Source: Chloroflexota bacterium
Lineage (GTDB): Bacteria > Chloroflexota > Anaerolineae > Aggregatilineales > Phototrophicaceae
DNA: 7,562 bases
NCBI GenBank assembly: GCA_026706395.1
Contig: JAPOYU010000071.1
Location: forward strand, 1-7,562
Reading direction: 5' to 3'
Under the pieces are notes generated by a model. It saw only the letters and a program-made list of their open reading frames with translations, did no database searches and was not told the origin of the DNA. This document shows positions 1 to 6,392 of the stretch, piece after piece; position 1 is the first letter of the stretch, and each line of letters starts with the position of its first letter. Both the position numbers and the translations under genes were made by a program.

Positions 1-33
1 AAGTCAAATACTGGGCGCTCGCGGCGGGGGCGT

Positions 34-132
34 TCACTCAAACTCGATGGCGCGCGTGTCGACGTCGACGCGCGAATCACGCAGGGTAATGCAAGGGATC
101 CCAGCAAGTTCCCGTCTTTCAATATCAATCAT
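34..132 (-). CDS. Small open reading frame directly after the oxygenase gene (32 codons, uncertain)
   Basis: I do not recognise this product. The frame starts with ATG one base after the TGA of the PhyH-type oxygenase gene (sequence TGAAATG), an arrangement typical of translational coupling. It encodes 32 residues beginning MIDIERRELAGIP and ending AIEFE, then TGA. The peptide is charged, has no membrane segment or signal peptide, and contains one Cys. No strong Shine-Dalgarno sequence precedes it, so expression would depend on ribosomes finishing the upstream gene. It could be a true small protein, or the beginning of a longer gene cut short by a frameshift, because another frame stays open to the window edge past its stop. 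It contains a near-perfect 22-bp palindrome. Confidence is low because the frame is short and lies close to the window edge. Confidence 0.3.
   Translation of the reverse strand: MIDIERRELAGIPCITLRDSRVDVDTRAIEFE
53..74. repeat. 22-bp near-perfect palindrome around a doubled GTCGAC
   Basis: Positions 58-69 read GTCGACGTCGAC, a perfect 12-bp palindrome made of two adjacent GTCGAC units. The symmetry extends to 53-74 with only one mismatched pair (57/70, T opposite G, which would be a G-U-type pair in one transcript). It lies within the small leftward open frame. No run of T follows on either strand, so it is not a typical intrinsic terminator. It may simply reflect Arg/Val/Asp codons in GC-rich DNA. 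Confidence 0.5.
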
Positions 133-133
133 T

Positions 134-967
134 TCAGCCGTTATCCAACATCGTACGGTGGGCGCGGAAGAGCAGACGCTGCGCATCGTTCAAACGCGCG
201 AAAGTGGCGGGGAGGATGTAGGGTTCTTCGTCCATGGTGCTATGGTTCTGTGATTTCATCCAGAAGGGTCCATAACCGACATGCAGCGTTTTGCGGGTCT
301 GGTTCGATCGATTGGTCAAGCCACCGTGCCGCAGGTTTTCGGTGAAGAAGATTGCGTCGCCGGCTTTGACCGGTAGGCCGATCATGCCCGGTTCCGTATC
401 GGGATTCCTGCCCGCATAGGGCGACGCCATATTGCTCTTGTGCGTTGCTGGCACGACGCAGAACTCGCCCTGGCCCGGTCCCACATCATGCAGGAAGTAA
501 ACCATGCGCACCATCATGCAGTCGATGCCTTGGCCCGAGTAATAATAGCGATGTTTCCTGCCCACCGGCCCGCCCATATGCGACCCGGTCTGGTTGCCGG
601 CATAGCGAATGCGAATCTCGCAGTTGTTGATGGTTGGGCGTTCCTGGATGATCGCGTTTATGTAAGCCATGGTTGGCGCATGATCGATCAGCATGTCAAA
701 ACTGGGGTCGGCGTTGAAAAAGTCCTCTATGATCAGGGTTTTGCCGTGTTCCCGCGCGCCAGTGGCGAAATAGCCTCTTTCGGCATCATGGCGGTATTCA
801 AGACCAATGGCGCTGATTTTGTCCGGAGGGCGATCGGCCTGGGCCAGAGCGTGTTCTTCCAGGGCGTCGATCGCGGCAGAGAGCGCTTTCACCTGGTCAT
901 CAGTTAAGAAGTCCGGGATAACGATGTATCCCAACCGATCAAATTCGTATTTTTCAATATCGTTCAT
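134..967 (-). CDS. Phytanoyl-CoA dioxygenase (PhyH) family Fe(II)/2-oxoglutarate oxygenase, HxG variant
   Basis: Predicted cytosolic non-heme iron oxygenase of the PhyH superfamily, whose members hydroxylate, or occasionally halogenate, small molecules using 2-oxoglutarate and O2. The 277-residue length is normal for the family. The N-terminus (Y7-F20, with GYIVIPDFLTDDQV) is the typical PhyH opening. The core carries H130-M-G132, then a hydrophobic strand and GQGEFCVVPATHKSN (about 165-179), the distal H214 in FTENLRHGG, and R225 eleven residues later as the expected 2-oxoglutarate anchor. The canonical HxD aspartate is replaced by G132. E168 sits in the conserved GxGxFxxxPxSHK-like stretch where small residues are commoner. 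The start at 967 was chosen over an ATG at 976 because GAGGA (977-981) is 9 nt from it but directly abuts the upstream ATG. It is transcribed divergently from the PLP-enzyme operon from its own promoter. It is not ectoine hydroxylase, since the EctD iron-site signature is absent. The substrate is unknown. Confidence 0.88.
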   Translation of the reverse strand: MNDIEKYEFDRLGYIVIPDFLTDDQVKALSAAIDALEEHALAQADRPPDKISAIGLEYRHDAERGYFATGAREHGKTLIIEDFFNADPSFDMLIDHAPTMAYINAIIQERPTINNCEIRIRYAGNQTGSHMGGPVGRKHRYYYSGQGIDCMMVRMVYFLHDVGPGQGEFCVVPATHKSNMASPYAGRNPDTEPGMIGLPVKAGDAIFFTENLRHGGLTNRSNQTRKTLHVGYGPFWMKSQNHSTMDEEPYILPATFARLNDAQRLLFRAHRTMLDNG

Positions 968-976
968 CGTCACCAT

Positions 977-981
977 TCCTC
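977..981 (-). promoter_or_regulatory. Ribosome binding site that decides the oxygenase start
   Basis: The minus strand reads GAGGA here. It is 9 nt from the ATG at 967-965 and 0 nt from the ATG at 976-974. Normal Shine-Dalgarno geometry therefore selects the downstream ATG, shortening the protein by three residues relative to the longest frame. Confidence 0.65.
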
Positions 982-1017
982 AAACAAAGCGGGCAAGGAC
1001 CAATCGACCACCAACGT

Positions 1018-1046
1018 AAGATAGCGAAATCGCCGAATCAAGTCAA
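1018..1046 (-). promoter_or_regulatory. Sigma-70-type promoter of the oxygenase gene
   Basis: Read on the minus strand, TTGACT (1046-1041) is followed by exactly 17 bases and then TATCTT (1023-1018). This is five of six matches to the -35 consensus, the ideal spacer, and four of six matches to the -10 consensus. Transcription would begin near 1011, leaving a leader of roughly 45 nt with the GAGGA ribosome binding site. It gives the oxygenase a promoter separate from the rightward operon. Confidence 0.6.
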
Positions 1047-1197
1047 ATTCTATACCCGTGCCGATTGCGGGCGCCGGCAGCCTGTTCTCGCCGCATTTGC
1101 TTTCGCTTCCGCCCCAGCTCGCGACTTATAGCGAGCGGTAGCGATTCCCACCCTCGAGAATTACAATTCAGGCGAGACCGATACGTCGGGAGAGAAT
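1047..1197 (+). promoter_or_regulatory. Upstream region of the rightward operon, with weak promoter candidates
   Basis: This part of the divergent spacer must carry the promoter of the PLP-enzyme operon, but no strong one is visible. TACAAT at 1162-1167 matches the -10 consensus at five of six positions, yet the hexamer 17 bp upstream (TAGCGA) does not resemble a -35 box. TTATAG at 1126-1131 has a poor partner as well. An activator-dependent or non-sigma-70 promoter is possible. A good Shine-Dalgarno sequence, GGGAGAG (1188-1194), lies just before the ATG at 1198. I see no clear operator dyad or terminator. Confidence 0.3.
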
Positions 1198-2415
1198 ATG
1201 TTTCGTCTGGTATGCCTCACCTGTGAACGGACCTGCCAAGACCTGAAGGCGGCAAACTGCCCGCATGATGGCGGCCTGCTCGATGTGCGCTACGACTCTG
1301 CCGACATTCCGCTTCAATCAGAGTTGCCCGGCATATGGCCTTACGCGAGCCATCTGCCTCTGATCGACGAGCAACACATCGTCAGCTTGGGCGAAGGCGA
1401 CACGCCGTTGTTGCCAGCGTCAAGCTTGGGTAACGATATTGATCTCCCGCAACTCTATTTCAAGAACGAAGGGCTGAACCCGACCGGCTCCTACAAAGAT
1501 CGCATCGCCACGGTCGGCATCACCTACTTGCGCCAGCTTGGCAAGCAGGCCTGGGCCGCCACCTCTTCGGGTAACGCCGGCGCCTCCCTGGCCGCCTACG
1601 GGGCGCGGGCCGGCCTCGACGGCTACCTCTTCACCCTGGAGCGGGCGCCACGGTCGAAGATCGCGCAGATTATCGCCTATGGCCCGCAGGTGAAGTCTGT
1701 CAAGAGATTGGGCTACGACCCCGCCGCCGAAAAGGCGACCTGGGCTAACATCGCCGCCATCTGCGACGCCAACGATTGGCTCATGCTGATCACCGCGCGC
1801 AGCAACAGTCCGCAGTCTATGGAAGGCGCGAAGACGATTTCATACGAGGTCTGTCAGCAATTGCATAACGATCCCCCCGATGTGGTCTATGTGCCCGTCG
1901 GCGGCGGCGGGCTGCTGAGCTCCATCTGGAAAGGATTCCGCGAGTGGCGCGCTGCCGGTTACATCGATCGCCTTCCGCGCATGGTGGCGGTACAGCCACA
2001 AGGATGCGATCCGATAAGTCAAGCCTGGCGGGAAGGACGCCCGGTTCAGCCGCTCGATGACTGTGCCAGCGCCGTTTCCGGCATTATTCTGACATCGCCG
2101 CCTGATGGCGATCTGGTACTGCAAGATCTGCGCGAGTCGGATGGCTGGGCGCTTTCGATCCCCGACGAGGTCACCTACCAGGCGCAATCGGAATTGGCCA
2201 GTGAAGAAGGGATTTTTGTTGAACCGGCGGCGGCAGTCGTCTGGGCTGCCATAAAGGAGGATCGACGCGCTGGGCGTCTGCGCGGGGATGAGAAGGTCGT
2301 CGGCATTTTGACCGGCATCGGGTTTAAGGATAGCCAAGCGCTGCAAAGAATGACCGCTGAGGTGCCGCTACCCATGATAGAAGCGGAAGAGATTCTGCAA
2401 ATCAGGCACAATTGA
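1198..2415 (+). CDS. Threonine-synthase-like PLP-dependent enzyme (fold type II)
   Basis: This 405-residue protein belongs to the tryptophan-synthase-beta/threonine synthase superfamily, which catalyses beta/gamma elimination or replacement on amino acids. NPTGSYKDR (95-102) holds the Schiff-base lysine K100. SSGNAGAS (123-130) is the substrate and cofactor loop, GGGG (235-238) is the phosphate-binding glycine loop, and TGIGFKD (372-378) matches the C-terminal TGhGLKD signature of threonine synthases. The N-terminus has C6xxC9 and C21, like the CxxC...CxxC zinc ribbon common in long threonine synthases, but the fourth cysteine is missing (CPHDGG). The ATG has a GGGAGAG site a few bases upstream. 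The last bases overlap the next gene. No homoserine dehydrogenase or kinase gene is adjacent, and the neighbours are hydrolases and an aminotransferase. A catabolic or specialised lyase/synthase role is therefore as likely as threonine biosynthesis. Family assignment is firm; the reaction is not. Confidence 0.88.
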   Translation: MFRLVCLTCERTCQDLKAANCPHDGGLLDVRYDSADIPLQSELPGIWPYASHLPLIDEQHIVSLGEGDTPLLPASSLGNDIDLPQLYFKNEGLNPTGSYKDRIATVGITYLRQLGKQAWAATSSGNAGASLAAYGARAGLDGYLFTLERAPRSKIAQIIAYGPQVKSVKRLGYDPAAEKATWANIAAICDANDWLMLITARSNSPQSMEGAKTISYEVCQQLHNDPPDVVYVPVGGGGLLSSIWKGFREWRAAGYIDRLPRMVAVQPQGCDPISQAWREGRPVQPLDDCASAVSGIILTSPPDGDLVLQDLRESDGWALSIPDEVTYQAQSELASEEGIFVEPAAAVVWAAIKEDRRAGRLRGDEKVVGILTGIGFKDSQALQRMTAEVPLPMIEAEEILQIRHN

Positions 2416-3458
2416 ACGTGCCAGACGATCATGCCGCCGGGAATCCAGTTTCCGCGGCAATTGAGCGTACAATGCATATAAGAGACTTTGAAGTCGACCA
2501 ACTGCCGCGCGCCGGAAAGCAGACCGTCTGGCTGGATATCGCGCGGCGAGCCGACGGCGGCAACTGGCGGCTGCCACTGCTGGCTGTCATCGGCGCGGAA
2601 GAGGGACCGACGCTGCTGGTCTTGGCCGGTGTGCATGGCGATGAATACGAAGGGATCGCCGCAATCCCGCAGGTTCACAGCGCGATCAAGTCACAGGATC
2701 TGCGCGGTAGACTGATTATGGCGCCCATCTGCAATATGCCCGCTTACGAAGCCATACAGCGCACTAGCCCGATCGACGGTCTAAACCTGGCGCGCGTTTT
2801 TCCCGGCGATGTTGATGGCACCATCACAAGACAGATCGCCGGGTGGCTATCCCGGAAGCTGCTGCCCCATGCCGACTTTCTTATCGATTTGCATACCGGC
2901 GGTATCGCCTATGAAATTCCAACGCTGATCGGATACGTGCATGACGACGGCGAATTAGGCCGAGCCTCGCTTGAAGCAGCAGCCGCCTTTGGCGCGCCGG
3001 TCATGTGGGGGCATCCACTGCCGCTGCCAGCCGGGCGCAGCATCTCGGCCGCCACGTCGATGGGCATTCCATCGCTGTATTCCGAAGCGCCAGGCGGCGG
3101 ATGCGATCCTGATGTGGTCGCATGCTTTCGCGATGGCGTAATAAACGTTATGAAGCACCTGGATATGATCAGCGGGAACTTGAACCGGCGACGACTGACG
3201 CATCATCTGGTGGGCGATGGAAACCTGGATACGGTCATCCATGCGCCGGTCGACGGGTTTTTCCAGCGCGAAATTTCATTGTTGGAGAATGTCAAGACGG
3301 GCCAGCGCCTCGGCATGATCCTGGACGCAACCGGCATAGAGGTGGCACAGGTCGACGCCGATCAAGATGGAGTGATCATCATGCTGCGCGGAATCCCGTC
3401 CGTGAAGGTCGGCGACGGCATCGCCCATATCACTCAGAATTATCATCCTGGCAATTGA
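2412..3458 (+). CDS. M14-family succinylglutamate desuccinylase/aspartoacylase-like zinc hydrolase
   Basis: Predicted zinc-dependent deacylase of the AstE/AspA group of carboxypeptidase-fold enzymes, which release an amino acid from an N-acyl amino acid. Zinc ligands are visible as H75 and E78 in GVHGDEYEG (73-81) and H161 in LIDLHTGG. NLARVFPG (125-132) supplies the substrate-binding N and R, and E225 in YSEAPGGG is the likely catalytic glutamate. The C-terminal third (about 275-345) has the beta-sandwich look of the family. The 348 residues are normal. The frame begins with TTG overlapping the previous stop (TTGA), with only a short AGG upstream. A GTG at 2418 and an ATG at 2472 are alternatives. 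Family alignment favours the ATG (MHIRDFEVD, a usual family opening) but it lacks a clear ribosome binding site, so the first 20 residues may not be translated. It is tightly coupled to both neighbours. Acyl group and substrate are unknown. Confidence 0.87.
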   Translation: MNVPDDHAAGNPVSAAIERTMHIRDFEVDQLPRAGKQTVWLDIARRADGGNWRLPLLAVIGAEEGPTLLVLAGVHGDEYEGIAAIPQVHSAIKSQDLRGRLIMAPICNMPAYEAIQRTSPIDGLNLARVFPGDVDGTITRQIAGWLSRKLLPHADFLIDLHTGGIAYEIPTLIGYVHDDGELGRASLEAAAAFGAPVMWGHPLPLPAGRSISAATSMGIPSLYSEAPGGGCDPDVVACFRDGVINVMKHLDMISGNLNRRRLTHHLVGDGNLDTVIHAPVDGFFQREISLLENVKTGQRLGMILDATGIEVAQVDADQDGVIIMLRGIPSVKVGDGIAHITQNYHPGN

Positions 3459-3478
3459 GAGTCGAGGTTCGCGACACC

Positions 3479-4978
3479 ATGTCAGGCATCAGCGCGTCAA
3501 CAGGATTGCGCGTCGCTATCGGCGGCATCCTTCACGAGACCCACACCTTCATGGAGCAACCGACAGCCCTAGCGGACTTCGAAACACAATCTCTGCATTG
3601 CGGCGAAGACCTTATCACATACATGCGGGCTTCACGCAGCGGTATCGGCGGTATGATCGACCAGGCCAGCAAATGTGGCTGGCAGCTTCTGCCGACCTTG
3701 TACGCCGCCGCTATGCCCGCCGGCGTCGTCACCGAAGCGGCGTATCGCGAGCTCCTGAGCGAGCTAACGAATCGACTTGCGCAGCACATGCCGGTCGATG
3801 GCCTGCTGCTGGCTTTGCACGGCGCAATGGTCGCGGAGGGCGAGTTGGATGCCGAAGCGGATATTCTGGCGCAGGCGCGCGCCATCGTCGGCGGCGCAGT
3901 ACCGATCGTCGTCCTGCTGGATATGCATGGCAACATCAGCCCGCGCCTGGTTGAAATGGCGGATGTGCTCCTGGCTTACGATACCAATCCGCATACTGAT
4001 GGCTATGCGCGGGGCGTCGAAGCGGCGCAGATTATGGCGCGCCTGCTGCGGCGAGAACTCCGGCCGACAGCGGCATACGCTCGCCCTGCACTGCTGCTGC
4101 CGGCGCAAAGCACCGGCACGGAAGCAGCCCCCCTCTCGTCAGTGCATGCGCGCGCCGCCGAAATCAAGGCAGAAGATGACGTGATAAGCATCGCGGTAAT
4201 GGCTGGCTTTGCCTACGCCGATACGCCCTTCACCGGTCCAAGCATAATCGTAACCACTGATAACCAGCCGGAGCTTGCTGCCTCCTATGCAGACGAACTG
4301 AGCGCAATCTTGTTTGACCATCGGAAAGAGACGCTGCCACGCTTCCTCGGGCCGAACGAGGCTGTATTGCTAGCCAAAAGACAAGAACGCGGACCCGTTA
4401 TCCTGGTGGATTCGGCTGATAATATCGGCGGCGGCACAACCGGCGACGGCGCCGATTCCCTCGCCGCAATGCTGGACCAAGATGTCAGCGAAGGCGCTAT
4501 AGTGTTGGCCGATCCGGAAGCGGTAGACCTCTGCTGGACTGCCGGACACGGGTCGGAATTTACGCTTGCGGTGGGCGGCAAAGTTGATGAATGGCACGGG
4601 CAACCGGTCACCGTGACCGGAAGCGTACGCTCGCTTTCCGATGGCGTCTTCGAGTGTGAGTTGCCCGACAATCACTTCGCCGCGTTTTATGGCAGCACGG
4701 TGCATATGGGCCGCTGCGCCTGGCTCCGCGTTGGCGGCGTGAACATCCTGCTGACCGAGCGCAAGACCCCGCCGCTGGATCTGGCTCAACTGCGCCACAT
4801 CGGCATCATTCCCGAAATGCAGAGCATGATCGTCGTCAAATCGGCTGTCGCCTATCGCGCCGCCTATATGCCGATTGCCGCTGCCGTCATCGAGATGGAC
4901 ACGGCTGGCTTGTGCAGCGCCAATTTGTCGCGCTTTCCCTATCAACACTTGAAGCGCCCGATTTTCCCGCTGGATTGA
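3479..4978 (+). CDS. M81 family metallohydrolase, MlrC (microcystinase C)-like
   Basis: The protein has 499 residues from this ATG and resembles MlrC, the metal-dependent hydrolase that cleaves linearised microcystin products. Most relatives act on other, unknown amides or peptides. Visible features are HETHTF (19-24), LALHGAM (111-117), the metal-binding DMHGN (148-152) and PHTDG (171-175). The C-terminal domain opens with VDSADNIGGGTTGDG (310-324) and ends RPIFPLD, the usual M81 terminus. Metal ligands are expected among D148, H150 and H172. The length fits the family. The same frame is open back to 3122 within the M14 gene, but that stretch shows no M81 similarity. GAGG at 3464-3467 is 11 nt from this ATG. 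An in-frame TTG at 3455, overlapping the M14 stop as TTGA, is an alternative that adds eight residues. Translation is probably coupled to the M14 gene. The pair implies sequential hydrolysis of an acylated or peptide-like compound. Confidence 0.87.
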   Translation: MSGISASTGLRVAIGGILHETHTFMEQPTALADFETQSLHCGEDLITYMRASRSGIGGMIDQASKCGWQLLPTLYAAAMPAGVVTEAAYRELLSELTNRLAQHMPVDGLLLALHGAMVAEGELDAEADILAQARAIVGGAVPIVVLLDMHGNISPRLVEMADVLLAYDTNPHTDGYARGVEAAQIMARLLRRELRPTAAYARPALLLPAQSTGTEAAPLSSVHARAAEIKAEDDVISIAVMAGFAYADTPFTGPSIIVTTDNQPELAASYADELSAILFDHRKETLPRFLGPNEAVLLAKRQERGPVILVDSADNIGGGTTGDGADSLAAMLDQDVSEGAIVLADPEAVDLCWTAGHGSEFTLAVGGKVDEWHGQPVTVTGSVRSLSDGVFECELPDNHFAAFYGSTVHMGRCAWLRVGGVNILLTERKTPPLDLAQLRHIGIIPEMQSMIVVKSAVAYRAAYMPIAAAVIEMDTAGLCSANLSRFPYQHLKRPIFPLD

Positions 4979-5087
4979 AGCTTGTGGCGCCACTGTAACA
5001 ATAGTATTCGCGCAATTGAAAAGCTCGCGTTATAGTCACCAATGCAAAGACAGTTCTTGTAACAGTGTCTGATTAATAGAGAAGCTT
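4977..5087. repeat. Nested inverted repeats in the spacer before the aminotransferase gene
   Basis: CACTGTAACA (4991-5000) and TGTAACAGTG (5058-5067) form an inverted repeat with one internal mismatch. They also share the direct heptamer TGTAACA. Outside them, GAAGCTT occurs at 4977-4983 and 5081-5087, and its AAGCTT core is itself palindromic. Between the arms is a -10-like TATAGT (5031-5036) without a convincing -35 partner. The arms are too far apart and the sequence lacks the T-run for a simple terminator. Paired operator half-sites flanking a promoter are possible but unproven. Confidence 0.4.
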
Positions 5088-5093
5088 TTGATC

Positions 5094-6392
5094 ATGTCGC
5101 GATATCAGCGATCGGCAGAATTCTTCGAGCGAGCGCAGGCATCGCTGGCGGGCGGCGTCAACAGCAACGTGCGCGCCCTGGCGCAGCCGCCGCTCTACTT
5201 CCGCAGCGCCAGCGGCGCCCGAATGATCGACGCGGACGAGAACGAATATCTCGACTTTACATTGTCACAAGGGCCGATGTTCCTCGGGCATAGTCCGCCG
5301 GCGGTGCTTGACTTCGTCGAACGGGCGCTGCGCAACGGCCAGCTTTATGGCGCGCAGCACGAACTGGAAATCGACCTGGCGGAGCGATTCCAGCGAATCC
5401 TGCCCTGCGCCGAACTCCTCCGCTTCTGCAATTCCGGCTCGGAGGCGGTGCACGCGGCGATACGCGCCGCCCGCGCCCACACGGGATGCGACAAAATCCT
5501 CAAGTTCGAAGGCCACTATCACGGCTGGTATGACGAGACCTTGGTCAGCAGCGGGCCGTCGCCGGAGCAGGCTGGCCCGCGTGACGCGCCCAAGGCTGTT
5601 TTAGGTTCGGCCGGTCAGCCAGCCAATATGCGCGAGAATATCATCGTCCTGCCTTGGAATGATTTGAATCTCTTGCAGCAGGCTATGCGGCGACATGGCA
5701 ACGAGCTGGCCGCAGTAATCATGGAACCGGTGATGTGCAACAATGCTTGTGTTCCGCCCCGGCCCGGTTATCTCGAAGCGGTCCGCGATCTCTGCACGGA
5801 ACACGGCATCGTCTTGATATTCGACGAAGTCATCACCGGTTTTCGGCTGGCGTTGGGTGGCGCGCAGACTTACTTCGGCGTTACGCCGGATCTTGCGACT
5901 TTCGGCAAAGCGATGGCGAATGGCTTTCCCATCGCCTGCCTCGCGGGCAGACGTCACCTGATGGAGCCCATCGCCAAATTGCAGGTCAATCATTCCGGCA
6001 CCTACAATGCCAACGTCATGGTGACCGCGGCAGCCGTCGCCACCATCCGCGAATTGGAACGCCTTGACTATCAGCGTATTCATCGATTGGGCGAGACGCT
6101 GATGCAGGGTTTGCGCGATCTGGCTACCGAATCGGGACTGTCGATTCTCGTGCAAGGCTTCGGTCCCGTATTTCACCTGGCCTTCACGCAGCGCTCAGCC
6201 GTCGCCGACTACCGCGACAGCCTGGAAATCGATGGGGTTCGAAACAGCGAATTCGTGGGCGCGATGTTGGACAGAGGCATTCGCTTGCTCTCGCGCGGGC
6301 TTTGGTATCTGTCGGCCGCGCATACCGAGGCCGATATACAGCTAACGCTCGAAACGGTCGAAAACATTTGGAGCGAGCGATCATGGAACTAG
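5094..6392 (+). CDS. Class III aminotransferase, glutamate-1-semialdehyde aminomutase-like
   Basis: This 432-residue PLP enzyme has fold type I. The N-terminus (LAGGVNSNVRAL, 18-29) is typical of the glutamate-1-semialdehyde aminomutase branch. NSGSEAVHAA (113-122) binds the cofactor phosphate, HYHGWYD (141-147) follows, FDEVITGFR (243-251) holds D244 that pairs with the pyridine nitrogen, and K272 in TFGKAMANGFP is the Schiff-base lysine. True HemL proteins have a glycine-rich GKxxGGGLPVGA-like segment here; this one reads GKAMANGFPIACLAG. It therefore looks like a catabolic or specialised transaminase, not the tetrapyrrole enzyme. ATG 5094 was chosen over TTG 5088 because the GAGAAG upstream is about 9 nt from the ATG and too close to the TTG. 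It lies 115 nt after the M81 gene and may have its own promoter. It probably transaminates an amino acid released by the upstream hydrolases. The amino donor and acceptor are unknown. Confidence 0.87.
   Translation: MSRYQRSAEFFERAQASLAGGVNSNVRALAQPPLYFRSASGARMIDADENEYLDFTLSQGPMFLGHSPPAVLDFVERALRNGQLYGAQHELEIDLAERFQRILPCAELLRFCNSGSEAVHAAIRAARAHTGCDKILKFEGHYHGWYDETLVSSGPSPEQAGPRDAPKAVLGSAGQPANMRENIIVLPWNDLNLLQQAMRRHGNELAAVIMEPVMCNNACVPPRPGYLEAVRDLCTEHGIVLIFDEVITGFRLALGGAQTYFGVTPDLATFGKAMANGFPIACLAGRRHLMEPIAKLQVNHSGTYNANVMVTAAAVATIRELERLDYQRIHRLGETLMQGLRDLATESGLSILVQGFGPVFHLAFTQRSAVADYRDSLEIDGVRNSEFVGAMLDRGIRLLSRGLWYLSAAHTEADIQLTLETVENIWSERSWN

Noticed and set aside
440..907. Rightward open frame opposite the oxygenase (155 codons)
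   Set aside because: Complementary frame of the PhyH gene, His/Ala-rich without domain motifs or ribosome binding site.
134..967. Ectoine hydroxylase (EctD) as identity of the oxygenase
   Set aside because: Same superfamily, but the EctD iron-site signature with its HxD and surrounding aromatic residues is not present.
2256..2262. Internal AAGGAGG within the PLP-enzyme gene
   Set aside because: No start codon follows at suitable spacing. It encodes Lys-Glu-Asp in the established frame.
3122..3478. Upstream extension of the M81 frame by 119 codons within the M14 gene
   Set aside because: The stretch is Arg-rich, lacks M81 similarity and overlaps a well-supported gene. Family similarity begins just after the ATG at 3479.
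4370..4993. Long leftward open frame opposite the M81 gene (207 codons)
   Set aside because: Antisense shadow of a GC-rich coding gene. No recognisable motifs, while the plus strand has clear M81 signatures.
4991..5067. Intrinsic terminator after the M81 gene
   Set aside because: The repeat arms are separated by almost 60 bases and no T-run follows, so they do not form a typical terminator hairpin.
5601..6176. Leftward open frame opposite the aminotransferase (191 codons)
   Set aside because: Antisense shadow with no family features. The plus-strand protein explains the sequence.
5094..6392. Calling the aminotransferase hemL
   Set aside because: The lysine loop differs from true HemL and the neighbourhood has no tetrapyrrole genes.
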